16,466 nt of DNA from JBLHKE01 sp047619485 (lineage in GTDB: Bacteria > Verrucomicrobiota > Verrucomicrobiia > Verrucomicrobiales > DEV007), in assembly GCA_047619485.1 (NCBI GenBank), contig JBLHKE010000079.1, forward strand, positions 1 through 16,466, given 5' to 3'. How positions within the stretch are numbered: the first letter of the stretch is position 1; the number at the start of each line of letters is the position of its first letter. The notes under the pieces were generated by a model that was not told the origin of the DNA, did no database searches, and saw only the letters and a list, made by a program, of their open reading frames with translations. Positions 1 through 8,007 of the stretch are shown here, piece by piece. The position numbers and the translations under genes were made by a program.

Positions 1-114
1 GATCGACTGGAAACGGGCCTGCCCAGCGGTGAAATCAGAGCTGAAGGCCACGGCGACTTTGTAGTGCCTTTGCGAACCGATCCCTGGTTTTATAGGGCAT
101 CAGGCCGGTCATAA
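1..114 (+). CDS. Possible C-terminal end of an upstream gene (partial)
   Basis: Reading from base 1 gives 37 open codons ending at TAA 112-114, with the last residues reading roughly VVPLRTDPWFYRASGRS. The stretch is too short to assign a family, and its third-position GC is only moderate, lower than in the clear genes of this window. It could be the tail of a real plus-strand gene entering from the left or a chance open stretch. No function is proposed. The following 128 bases, up to the methyltransferase start, contain nothing I recognise. Confidence 0.25.
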   Translation, partial: DRLETGLPSGEIRAEGHGDFVVPLRTDPWFYRASGRS

Positions 115-242
115 GAAACTTGGGCTAGTTTTCTTACCATGAGCACTTTAGGCACCCCTCCGAAGCAACGGCCAAAATTAGATCTATCCGACGGCGCTTT
201 TCAAACGTAGGCAGAGGCGTCCTCCCGGCGTTCGCCACCATC

Positions 243-1142
243 ATGTCCCGTTTTTCTTCTAGATTCTCTTTTCTCCGCTGGCTGCTGATCCCGTTCTCAG
301 ACTCGGTGTTCAGAACGCCAGAGGATCCCAAGCTTGAGGAGCATCTGGCGAAGGCTCACTACTCCGTCCGGATGCTGCGCTACTGGTTGGCAGCGCAGGC
401 GATCCGCCAAGAGTAAAAGCGCCTCGGAAGGCCACTGACGATCCTCGACTACGGATCGGGTCGCGGTTGGCTGAAGCGCTTCGTCGGCGATGACATCGAG
501 GCGCGGTGGATTGCGGTGGATTGGAAACTAGAGACCAAACTTCTGCAACAGCTGGGCTACGATGAGGTTCTGCAGTGCAACTTCGAACACCCGCTGCCAC
601 TCGAGGTGAAAAGCGCGGACGTGGTGTCATCGCTGCACGTGTTCGAACACCTGCCACGCCCGGCCTACTCGCTGACGCAGATCGCGCCGGTTCTCGCCCC
701 CGGCGGCTGCCTGTTAGCGGGAACCCCAACGATGCCCAACCTGCTCGCCAATTGGAGGCAGGCCTATTTCCGCAAACGCCTCGCCGAGGGGCAGTTGATG
801 CGCGGTGGACACATCAACAGCCTCTCACCCGGTCGCTGGGAGACGCTGCTCCACGATAGCGGCCTCGAGGCGGAATTTATCACCGGCTCGCACCTGGTGC
901 GGCATACGGGCAACCCGCTCGAGGACTCCCGACTGTGGGTGCGCTTCAACCAACTGTGGGGCGCGCTGTTTCCTTCACTCGGATCCGAGAGCTGTCTGCT
1001 CGCGCGCCGGCCGGTCATCGAGGAGGATGTCGAAGAGTGGAAACCCCAATCGCTAGCGAAGAGCAAGCGCAACCAGATACCACGCATCGCCGCCGCCGCC
1101 GCCATCATCATGCTTGTGGTCGGTGCCTTCTTCCACCCGTGA
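243..1142 (+). pseudogene. Class I SAM-dependent methyltransferase, interrupted by an in-frame TAA
   Basis: One frame from ATG 243 to TGA 1140-1142 spells a methyltransferase of about 299 codons, but TAA at 414-416 ends it after 57 residues. Ten codons after the stop comes the SAM-binding glycine motif I (ILDYGSGRGW), followed by an acidic residue in the WIAVDW strand and a Methyltransf_11-type segment (SLHVFEHLPRPAYS, then LAPGGCLLAGTP). The frame therefore clearly belonged to one protein. The next ATG after the stop is 516, and a protein restarted there would lack motif I and probably not bind SAM. The C-terminal 20 or so residues are hydrophobic (PRIAAAAAIIMLVVGAFF), like a membrane anchor, which is unusual for this family. 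An indel near 1137 may separate this gene from the next reading frame. The substrate cannot be inferred. A sequencing error instead of a true nonsense mutation is possible. Confidence 0.7.
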
Positions 1143-1461
1143 GGCGCAGGTCGATCAGATCCTCAGCAAGCAGCTGAAGACCGGTGCCACCCACCTGCCC
1201 ATCATCCACCACCCGTTGCTGTCCGCCTACGAGAAGCCCGTGAAAGCGACAATCATCCGATCGATCGAAGACGTGCCAGCGGCGCTGAAGGATCTTCCCG
1301 AGGGGACGCACATCGTGTTTCACGAGGATCACCTAGAGGGGCTCCGCCCGAGCGCGGGTCGTTACGTGGTCGATTCGAGAATCGACGTGGAGGACGACGA
1401 CTTATCCCTGATCCGCAAGGGCACCAACGGCACGCCGCTCAACGAGTTTCTCTCCGAGTGA
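1114..1461 (+). CDS. Hypothetical protein, possibly the frameshifted C-terminal half of the methyltransferase gene
   Basis: This frame is open from about 1057 and ends at TGA 1459-1461. Its only early start candidates are TTG 1114 and GTG 1123, neither with a ribosome binding site, and both lie inside the methyltransferase end. From codon 9 it reads as an ordinary soluble protein (STREAQVDQILSKQLK, later LPEGTHIVFHEDHLEG) with high third-position GC. I do not recognise a family. Removing one C from the CCC at 1136-1138 would join the upstream hydrophobic segment directly to this sequence (GAFFH-REAQVDQ), giving a membrane-anchored protein with this domain outside the membrane. I therefore favour a frameshifted fusion over an independent overlapping gene, without proof. 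Confidence 0.5.
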   Translation: MWSVPSSTREAQVDQILSKQLKTGATHLPIIHHPLLSAYEKPVKATIIRSIEDVPAALKDLPEGTHIVFHEDHLEGLRPSAGRYVVDSRIDVEDDDLSLIRKGTNGTPLNEFLSE

Positions 1462-1915
1462 GGGGTGGGGGAATTCGATCGCGTACTGTGCACTGCTCCT
1501 CTGGCAGAAGAGAAGCAACAACGATATTCCAAGTAGAGTTTTTATTGCCATCCTTTAGGAAATTGGATTCAGCCAGCATCACTACGAGAGCTGATTTGGG
1601 TCTTTGAGAATTTCGGGTGCAGCACCAGCGGTCGCTGACCATAAACATACCATCATCATTGCTACCATTCTTACCACGAGCGCACAGTAGAAAGGGGGTT
1701 TTATACCCGACAAACGAAATTTTGGAAGATGAACAGGAATTTAGCTATCGGTTCTCCGCTGTCAAGCGATGTGCAATTCATCGAGTCCTTGTCCATCCCG
1801 ATTCGTCTGCCCAATTTCTTGGCGGAACTGGCCGTTTTTTTACGCATGAAGAAGCGAAATCCTTTCTTCCCTCGGGGCGCTCTGCGGCGTATCCTTCCCA
1901 CCCATCTTATTCCAC
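1462..1915. other. Intergenic region upstream of the efflux operon
   Basis: This 454-base stretch is visibly more AT-rich than the flanking genes, especially about 1520-1760. It must contain the promoter of the efflux operon at 1916. Open frames across it on both strands have no family resemblance and skewed composition, so I treat them as chance. I see no tRNA, riboswitch or clear hairpin terminator, and no promoter or operator I would stand behind. Confidence 0.5.
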
Positions 1916-3145
1916 ATGCAAAAAGCCATTCGCCTACTTGTTCCGATCGGCGCGCTAATCCTTGGCTGGATCGGCTATGGCCTCCTGTCGAAAGAAACGG
2001 CGAAACCCGCCCGCCCGCCGGTGCAGGCGCGGATCATCAAGACGAAGGTCATCGAGATGCGACGGCAGGACTACCAGACGGTGATCACTACCCAGGGCGT
2101 GGTGCGCGCACACAACGAGGCATCGCTCACCGCGCAGGTCAGCGGCAAAGTCCAGACGATCTCGCCCGAACTGCAGGACGGTGCTTTCTTTGAAAAAGGC
2201 GATGTCCTAGTGAAACTGGATACCGAGGATTTCTCGGCGGAGATCATCAGCGCGGATGCGGAACTGGCGCGCGCGGAGGCGGCTTATGCGCAGGAGGAGG
2301 CACGTGCCAATCAGGCGAAACTCAATTGGGAGGACCTCGGCTACACCGAAAAACCGAACGCGCTGGTGTTGCGCCTGCCGCAGTTGCGCGAGGCGCAGGC
2401 GAACGTCGATGCCGCCAAAGCGACGGTGCAGCGCGCCAAGCGCGACCTCGAGCGCGCGGTGGTTCACGCACCTTTCGACGGGCGGGTCTTGCAACGCACG
2501 GTGGCGATCGGGCAATCGATCACCTCTAGCAGTGTGCTCGCCCTGGTTTTCAACACGGACTTCGTCGAGGTGCGTCTGCCGATTGCCAGCCGCCAACTGG
2601 CGTCGCTCGACCTCCCTGAGAGCCAGGACGACGTGCCGATCGGCGTGCGCCTCACCGACGCGATGAACGAAGACGTCGCAACGGTCTGGCTGGGGGAAAT
2701 CGTCGGCACCGAGGGCGCCCTCGACCCGAACTCGCGCGAGCTGTTCGCGATCGCGCGCGTCGCGGATCCATTTTCTCGGAAGTCGAACGAGAAGCGCTCA
2801 CCGCTGCGCATCGGCCAGCCGGTGCGAGCCGAGATCGATGGTAAAATTCTTAAGGACGTGTTCGTCGTGCCGCGCTCGTCGGTGCGCAAACTCAACCGCA
2901 TCGCGCTGATCGAGCCGGACGCGGAGGATAAAGACAAGCTGGTGCTGCGGCGGGTGGAAATCGATCCCATCTGGTCCGGCCTAGACGAGGTCATCGTGCG
3001 CGACCCGGAGATCCCGGACCATGCCCAACTCGCCACCACGCGCATGGTCTACGCACCCGAGGGCACGCCGGTGGAAATCCTGGAAACGCCGGAACCTGAG
3101 GAAGACGAAGCCATCGCCGGGTCGAGCGAGGGGGACGAAGCTTAG
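1916..3145 (+). CDS. RND efflux membrane-fusion protein (periplasmic adaptor)
   Basis: This 409-residue protein has the adaptor architecture that links an inner-membrane RND pump to an outer-membrane channel. An N-terminal membrane segment lies at about residues 5-24 and has no lipobox cysteine, so the protein is probably anchored by an uncleaved helix. The first half of a lipoyl-like domain is at about 62-101 (GVVRAHNEASLTAQVSG, KGDVLVKLD). A coiled-coil hairpin rich in Ala, Glu, Arg and Gln follows at about 102-182. The second lipoyl half is at about 183-212 (VHAPFDGRV, GQSI), then beta-barrel and membrane-proximal regions. The last 18 or so residues are strongly acidic. ATG 1916 gives the correct hydrophobic N-terminus, although no Shine-Dalgarno is visible. 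The RND permease begins 9 nt after its stop, which indicates co-transcription. The substrate is unknown. Confidence 0.92.
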   Translation: MQKAIRLLVPIGALILGWIGYGLLSKETAKPARPPVQARIIKTKVIEMRRQDYQTVITTQGVVRAHNEASLTAQVSGKVQTISPELQDGAFFEKGDVLVKLDTEDFSAEIISADAELARAEAAYAQEEARANQAKLNWEDLGYTEKPNALVLRLPQLREAQANVDAAKATVQRAKRDLERAVVHAPFDGRVLQRTVAIGQSITSSSVLALVFNTDFVEVRLPIASRQLASLDLPESQDDVPIGVRLTDAMNEDVATVWLGEIVGTEGALDPNSRELFAIARVADPFSRKSNEKRSPLRIGQPVRAEIDGKILKDVFVVPRSSVRKLNRIALIEPDAEDKDKLVLRRVEIDPIWSGLDEVIVRDPEIPDHAQLATTRMVYAPEGTPVEILETPEPEEDEAIAGSSEGDEA

Positions 3146-3154
3146 CGACAAACG

Positions 3155-6100
3155 ATGATCCGCTGGTTCGCACGCAACGACATCGCTGCCAACTTCCTGC
3201 TCATCGGGATTTTGTGCGCCGGTATCTACGTCGCCCTCAACAAGGTTCCGCTACAGGTCGAGCCTACCTGGGAGTTCGACTCGATCTACATCAGCATGGA
3301 CTACCGCGGCGGCAATGCGGCCGACGTGCAGCGCTACATCGTCATCCCCATCGAGGAGGCAATTCGCGATCTCACCTCGATCAAGTCGATCCGCTCGACT
3401 TCCAGCCGCGGCAAGGCAACCATCTGGGTCTCCGTCGATGACGTCAGCCAGATGCGCGACGTGCTCGATGAGGTGCAGGCGCGGATCGACCAGATCACCA
3501 CCTTCCCCGGCGAGACCGAACGCCCTGACGTGCGCCTGCCGGACTCCGATTCGTGGCGCGAGGTCATCACGCTCGCCGTCGTCGGCGACCTCGAGGAGGA
3601 TGAGATGCAGCGCGTCGCCGAGCGCGTGCGCGACGATCTGATCGACCTCCCGCACATCAGCCAGGCACAGATCAAGGGCGAGCGCCCGTACGAGATCGCC
3701 GTCGAGGTCAGCCAGGAAAAATTGCGCTCCTTCGGCATCTCCTTTCAAGATTTGAGCGATGCGATCCGCAGTTCGTCGGTCGATCTACCGGCGGGTTCGA
3801 TCCAGAGCCCCAGCGGCAATCTGACCATCCGCACCAAAGGGCAAGCCTACACGCGCGCCGATTTCGAGAAGATCCCGGTGCGCGCCTCCAACGGAGCTGA
3901 AGTGCTGCTTAGCGAGGTCGCCACGGTGAAGGACGGTTTCGATGAAGAGCGCCAGATCGTGCGCTTCAACGGCCGCCCGGCGGTGATGGTCGAGGCGATG
4001 CGCCACGACGACGAGAGCGCCATCAAAATCTCAGAACAGGTGCAGCTGTATGTCGACTCGGTGCGCTCGCGCTTCCCTGAGGGCATCGACCTCTATGCCT
4101 GGGACGACGAGTCGATCGCCATCCGTGGGCGCTTGAGCACGCTCGGCTGGTCGCTGGTGCAGGGCAGCGTGCTGGTGTTCCTGCTGCTGGGACTTTTCCT
4201 CCGCCCGGCGCTCGCCTTCTGGGTGGTTATCGGCATCCCAGTTAGCTTCGCTGGCGGCCTGCTGTTCATGCCCCTGTTCGGTGTCACTGCCAACCTGATG
4301 AGCGTGTTTGGTTTTATCATTGTGTTAGGATTGGTGGTCGACGACGCCATTGTCACTGGCGAGAATATTTTCTCGAAATTACGCTCAGGCATGGATCCGC
4401 TCGAGGCCTCGGTCAAAGGCGCCGAGGAGGTCGCGGTGCCGGTCACCTTCGGGGTGATCACCACCGTCGTGGCCTTCCTGCCGCTGCTCTACTGGGGCGG
4501 GCATTGGTCGACCTACGCCAAGCAGATCCCGCCGATCGTCGCGCCGGTGCTGCTGTTCTCCCTGATCGAATCGAAGCTGATTCTACCCTCGCACCTCAAG
4601 CACCTGCGCGTCGGCCGCAAGCGGCTCGGGACCTTCGCGCGTTTCCAGAAACGCGTCGCCGATAGCCTCGAGTGGTTCGTCGATCACGTCTACACCCCGA
4701 CCCTGTGCTTCGCGGTGCGCCACCGCTACGGCGTGGTCGCGGTATTTTTCGCCATGGCGATGCTGATGGCTGGCTACTGGCAGAGCGGACGGCTCGGCTT
4801 CGTCTCGATCCCCTCGGTCGACAACACCCGCATCACCGCATCGATCGACTTCCCCAACGACACCCCACTCGAGACCACCGACCGCTACGTGAAGCGCATC
4901 GCCGCTGCGGTCGACCAGCTGAAGACCGAGTTCACTGACGGCGACACCGGCCGCTCGCTGATCATTAATACTTACATGGAAACCGGCGACGGCGGCTGGA
5001 GGAGCTCGACGATCGATACGACCGAGGGCGACGTCTCGATCGAGATCATGCCGCCGAGCCAGCGCAGCGAACCTGGGCCGCGCAACAGCGACATTTCGAA
5101 GCGCTGGCGTGAGATCGTCGGCGAGATCCCCGAGGCGGTGCGCTTCCGCATGCGCGACCAGCAGGGCGGCTACAGCATGCGCCGCGAGCAGGAAGGGATC
5201 GAACTCGAGCTGCGCGGTAAGGGGTCTGAGTTGAAGAACGACATCGCCAACCGCATCGAGGCGCTGTTCGAGGAATACGACGAGATCGCCGACGCCTATG
5301 CGCAGGTCAACAGCGGCAGCGACGAGCTCGAGATCAAGCTCAAGCCGCGCGCCGTCGAGCTCCAGCTCACCCAGCAGCTCCTCGCCACCCAGGTGCGCCA
5401 GGCGCTCTTCGGCCAGGAGGCCCAGCGGGTGTTGCGCGGCCGTGATGACATCCGCGTGATGGTGCGGTTGACCCAGGAGGAGCGGCGTTCGCTGCACACG
5501 CTCGACACCTTGAAAATCCGCACCCCCTCAGGCAGCGAGGTTTCGCTAGCGAGCGTCGCCTCGGTTAAATTCGTCAAGGCTCCCGGTAGGCTCGAGCGCG
5601 TCGATGGCGCAGAAGTGATCGACATCGGCGCGATTCCGAAAGATGAAGACGTCGACATCATGCGCATCGCCCGCGAGGTCGCACCCGGGATCCAGGCGCT
5701 GGTGAACGAGGGCGAAGACCTATCGTTCCGTTACACCGGTTACATCGCTGAGAACGAGGAATCCAAACGCCGCACCTGGATCATGTTCGCCGCGCTACTG
5801 GCGACGCTCTACGCCCTACTCGCGATCCCGTTCAAATCGCTGGTCCAACCGATCTTCGTATTGCTAGCGGTTCCCTTTGGCATCATCGGCGCGTTGCTCG
5901 GACACATCATCATGGACATCACCCCGAGCTACCTATCGATCTTCGGTTTGCTAGCGCTCAGCGGTGTCGTGGTAAACGACTCGTTAGTGATGGTAGACTT
6001 CATCAACAAGCGTCGCGCGGAAGGCATGTGCCTGCGCAAGGCGATTCTCACCGCCGGCGGCGCGCGCTTCCGCCCGATCATGTTGACCTCAGCCACCACC

Positions 6101-6346
6101 TTCGCCGGCCTGATGCCGCTGATGTTCGATCGCTCCATCCAGGCGCAGTTCCTCATCCCGATGGCCGTATCGCTAGGGTTCGGCATCCTCTTCGCCACCG
6201 TCATCACCCTTTACCTCATCCCCGCCGCCTACCAGATCAGCGCGGATATTGGTAAAGTCTTCGGCCGTGCGTGGGGCTGGTGGCGCAAACCATTCCGCGA
6301 TGAGATCATCGAGCAGCCTAGCGAGTCAGATATCGGGGAGAGCTGA
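3155..6346 (+). CDS. RND-family efflux permease (AcrB/HAE-type)
   Basis: This 1063-residue inner-membrane proton-driven exporter has the usual RND length and two-fold layout. TM1 is near residues 11-30 (FLLIGILCAGIYVAL). A large periplasmic porter loop follows, then TM2-6 including the TM4 acidic pair D396-D397 in GLVVDDAIV, which relays protons. TM7 is near 527-545, with a second periplasmic loop and TM8-12 from about 876. In TM10 the motif is GVVVNDSLV, so the position of AcrB Lys940 is Asn941 here, followed by Asp942. The TM11 region has ARFRPIMLTS, retaining an Arg as in AcrB. It forms an operon with the adaptor just upstream, and the trimeric pump would couple through it to a TolC-like channel encoded elsewhere. 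The hydrophobic or amphiphilic substrate range cannot be predicted. The short acidic C-terminal tail is ordinary. Confidence 0.95.
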   Translation: MIRWFARNDIAANFLLIGILCAGIYVALNKVPLQVEPTWEFDSIYISMDYRGGNAADVQRYIVIPIEEAIRDLTSIKSIRSTSSRGKATIWVSVDDVSQMRDVLDEVQARIDQITTFPGETERPDVRLPDSDSWREVITLAVVGDLEEDEMQRVAERVRDDLIDLPHISQAQIKGERPYEIAVEVSQEKLRSFGISFQDLSDAIRSSSVDLPAGSIQSPSGNLTIRTKGQAYTRADFEKIPVRASNGAEVLLSEVATVKDGFDEERQIVRFNGRPAVMVEAMRHDDESAIKISEQVQLYVDSVRSRFPEGIDLYAWDDESIAIRGRLSTLGWSLVQGSVLVFLLLGLFLRPALAFWVVIGIPVSFAGGLLFMPLFGVTANLMSVFGFIIVLGLVVDDAIVTGENIFSKLRSGMDPLEASVKGAEEVAVPVTFGVITTVVAFLPLLYWGGHWSTYAKQIPPIVAPVLLFSLIESKLILPSHLKHLRVGRKRLGTFARFQKRVADSLEWFVDHVYTPTLCFAVRHRYGVVAVFFAMAMLMAGYWQSGRLGFVSIPSVDNTRITASIDFPNDTPLETTDRYVKRIAAAVDQLKTEFTDGDTGRSLIINTYMETGDGGWRSSTIDTTEGDVSIEIMPPSQRSEPGPRNSDISKRWREIVGEIPEAVRFRMRDQQGGYSMRREQEGIELELRGKGSELKNDIANRIEALFEEYDEIADAYAQVNSGSDELEIKLKPRAVELQLTQQLLATQVRQALFGQEAQRVLRGRDDIRVMVRLTQEERRSLHTLDTLKIRTPSGSEVSLASVASVKFVKAPGRLERVDGAEVIDIGAIPKDEDVDIMRIAREVAPGIQALVNEGEDLSFRYTGYIAENEESKRRTWIMFAALLATLYALLAIPFKSLVQPIFVLLAVPFGIIGALLGHIIMDITPSYLSIFGLLALSGVVVNDSLVMVDFINKRRAEGMCLRKAILTAGGARFRPIMLTSATTFAGLMPLMFDRSIQAQFLIPMAVSLGFGILFATVITLYLIPAAYQISADIGKVFGRAWGWWRKPFRDEIIEQPSESDIGES

Positions 6347-6396
6347 GGTGTTAGGTAGTTAGCTGGAACCAGCAGAGGCGTAATATCAGAGTGGTT

Positions 6397-6463
6397 CCGT
6401 GGATTTCAGTTGCCACGGCAGCCGGTTCTTCCCTCTCATCTCTTCCCGCCAGAATCGCTCTGG
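6397..6463. terminator. Two small hairpins downstream of the efflux operon, possible terminator
   Basis: CCGTGG at 6397-6402 pairs perfectly with CCACGG at 6413-6418 across a 10-base loop. CCAGA at 6449-6453 pairs with TCTGG at 6459-6463 across a 5-base loop and is followed by ATTTTCC. Both lie in the 195-base gap between the permease and the transposase. Neither has a proper U-tract, so termination is only a guess. Confidence 0.25.
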
Positions 6464-6496
6464 ATTTTCCAGCAATTACAAAATCACAAGAAATTA

Positions 6497-6507
6497 GTGC
6501 CAGGCAC
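6497..6507. repeat. Perfect palindrome GTGCC-A-GGCAC upstream of the transposase
   Basis: GTGCC (6497-6501) and GGCAC (6503-6507) form a perfect 5-bp inverted repeat around one A, ending 34 bases before the transposase ATG. A weaker AGGT-GACG-ACCT hairpin follows at 6516-6527. Y1/HUH transposases recognise imperfect hairpins beside their genes, so this may be a recognition site or element end. I could not find a matching copy downstream of the gene. Confidence 0.4.
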
Positions 6508-6541
6508 TTGAATTGAGGTGACGACCTGCTAGGATCTTGGG

Positions 6542-7585
6542 ATGAGACGGAATCGCGAGACTTTACTTGGTGGGGCTGGGCGGGCGAATTGCTACCATGT
6601 GATTTCGCGGGTGGTGAACCGGGAAATTGTTTTTGGGGACGTGGAGAAGGAGAAGTTCAAGGCGATCTTGGACAAGCAGTTGGAGTTTAGTGGGCTGCGG
6701 CTTTTGGCATGGTGTGTGATGGGGAACCATTTCCACCTCTTGCTGCAAGTGCCGGATAAAGAGAAGGCTTTGGATGGTTGGACGGAGGAGGATTTTGTTA
6801 CTCGGCTCTCGGTGTTGGGGCACGAGGCTTACACGAGGCAGCAGTTGGGGAGCGTGAAGATGTGGCGCGGGAATGGTTGCGAGCATCTGGTGACGGAGCT
6901 GGTCGGGCGCGTACGGAACCGCTTGTTCGATCTGTCTTCGTTCATGAAGGAGGTGAAGCAGAAATTTTCTGCGTGGTTCAATCTGACGCGTGGGCGCAAG
7001 GGGACGCTTTGGGAAGAGCGATTTCGCAGTGTGCTGGTGGAGGGGACTGGTGGCTGGTCGAAGGACGGCTTGAGCGGGTTGTTGGCGGTGGCTGCTTACA
7101 TTGATCTGAATCCGGTGCGGGCGGGGATCGTGGATGACCCGAAGGATTACCGCTGGTGTGGCTATGCGGCGGCAGTGGCTGGGAGCAAGGCTTCGCGGTC
7201 TGGGTTGGCGACGTGCAATGGGAGGGCGAGATCGGCGGGGTGGCGGTCGGTTGGCGCGGCTTATCGGAAAGTCCTCTACGCGGCTGGTGAGGAGGAGGTT
7301 GGTGGCGTGACTCCGGATGGGCGGACACCTAGCAAACGTGGTTTTACTCAGGCTGAGATCGAAGCGGTGTGGGAGGCGGGTGGAAAATTGTCGTTGGCGA
7401 CGGTGCTGCGTTGTCGGGTGAGCTATTTCACGGAGGGGCTGGCGATCGGGCGGCGGCGGTTTGTGAATGAGATTGGAGCAGGGGAGGTGGGTCGCGCTAC
7501 GTCGGAGGAGGTGAGGGGGGCGGACTTCGGTGGGCTCAGGTTCTTCAGTACGAGGGGTGGCGATGGGATTCGGGCACCAGGTTGA
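6542..7585 (+). CDS. REP-associated tyrosine transposase (RAYT, Y1/HUH family)
   Basis: This 347-residue single-strand DNA transposase belongs to the IS200/REP-associated class. The N-terminus (GRANCYHVISRVVNR) is the usual RAYT opening. The HUH metal-binding motif is H63-F64-H65 in VMGNHFHLLLQ, and the nucleophilic tyrosine is Y186 in AYIDLNPVRAGIV, followed by the family's YRWCGYA. The C-terminal region (LRCRVSYFTEGLAIG) matches, from memory, a DNA-binding extension found in longer PVC-group RAYTs. All catalytic residues are present, so it looks intact. An AGGA at 6531-6534 sits about 7 nt before ATG, making it the only gene here with a plausible Shine-Dalgarno. The coding strand is unusually rich in G and poor in C compared with its neighbours, consistent with separate origin. 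Such proteins are usually single-copy, domesticated and linked to REP palindromes. Confidence 0.9.
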   Translation: MRRNRETLLGGAGRANCYHVISRVVNREIVFGDVEKEKFKAILDKQLEFSGLRLLAWCVMGNHFHLLLQVPDKEKALDGWTEEDFVTRLSVLGHEAYTRQQLGSVKMWRGNGCEHLVTELVGRVRNRLFDLSSFMKEVKQKFSAWFNLTRGRKGTLWEERFRSVLVEGTGGWSKDGLSGLLAVAAYIDLNPVRAGIVDDPKDYRWCGYAAAVAGSKASRSGLATCNGRARSAGWRSVGAAYRKVLYAAGEEEVGGVTPDGRTPSKRGFTQAEIEAVWEAGGKLSLATVLRCRVSYFTEGLAIGRRRFVNEIGAGEVGRATSEEVRGADFGGLRFFSTRGGDGIRAPG

Positions 7586-8007
7586 TGTGACACGCAGTTG
7601 CTGTTGCTAGGGGGATCGGTAGTGAATCTCGGGCAGGGATGGGACAGCACGAACACGGGAGGCCTCGCAGTTATCCCCGTCATGTAGACGGGATGTCTGC
7701 TACCAACTGCAGAAAGTCGTATTCGGGAGAGGGCAGGAATGGGCGAAGCATGCAAATCTGCCAGATTTCTCCCCAATTTGGAGCGCTTGAAGATCGATCC
7801 ATTCGATGAAGCCAAAGAGAAGGTCAGATCGGATTCGAAGGTTCGCTCCATGTAGCGGATAGAGTCCACGACCAAGCGATTCTTGTAGTGGGGAATCCGT
7901 CGAGTTGTGCGGGATGCCGGAATCTTGTGGGAGGCGACTCTGGGGATTGGTCGAGGCTCGATCACGGGCAACGGTGGCATGTCTCCACCTTCAAATAAAG
8001 CATACGA
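7586..8007. other. Intergenic region between transposase and sulfatase
   Basis: This 422-base gap has no supported gene. It contains a perfect hairpin at 7676-7692, described separately, and presumably the sulfatase promoter. Near 7905-7985 a plus-strand frame reads VRDAGILWEATLGIGRG and continues similarly. It has the look of the dispersed repeat peptides that clutter verrucomicrobial annotations, but I cannot confirm this without a second copy. Open frames on both strands here are not convincing genes. Confidence 0.4.
7676..7692. repeat. Perfect hairpin CCCGTC-ATGTA-GACGGG
   Basis: CCCGTC at 7676-7681 pairs exactly with GACGGG at 7687-7692 over a 5-base loop. There is no following T-run, so a terminator for the transposase is unlikely. 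A dispersed REP-like palindrome is an alternative. It lies about 90 bases after the transposase stop. Confidence 0.4.

Noticed and set aside
1729..2193. Plus-strand frame overlapping the start of the membrane-fusion protein
   Set aside because: It runs deep into the adaptor gene in another frame. The latter half is an Arg/Pro/Gly-rich shadow, and the first half has no recognisable family.
4583..5497. Long minus-strand open frame (304 codons) inside the RND permease
   Set aside because: It is antisense to an unambiguous permease. Its composition is the mirror of high-GC codon usage, and the protein is repetitive in Ala, Leu, Asp and His with no family resemblance.
7423..7980. Minus-strand frame of 185 codons across the transposase end and the following gap
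   Set aside because: About a third is antisense to the RAYT C-terminus, and the product is Pro/Ser/Arg-rich with no motif. No supporting start context.
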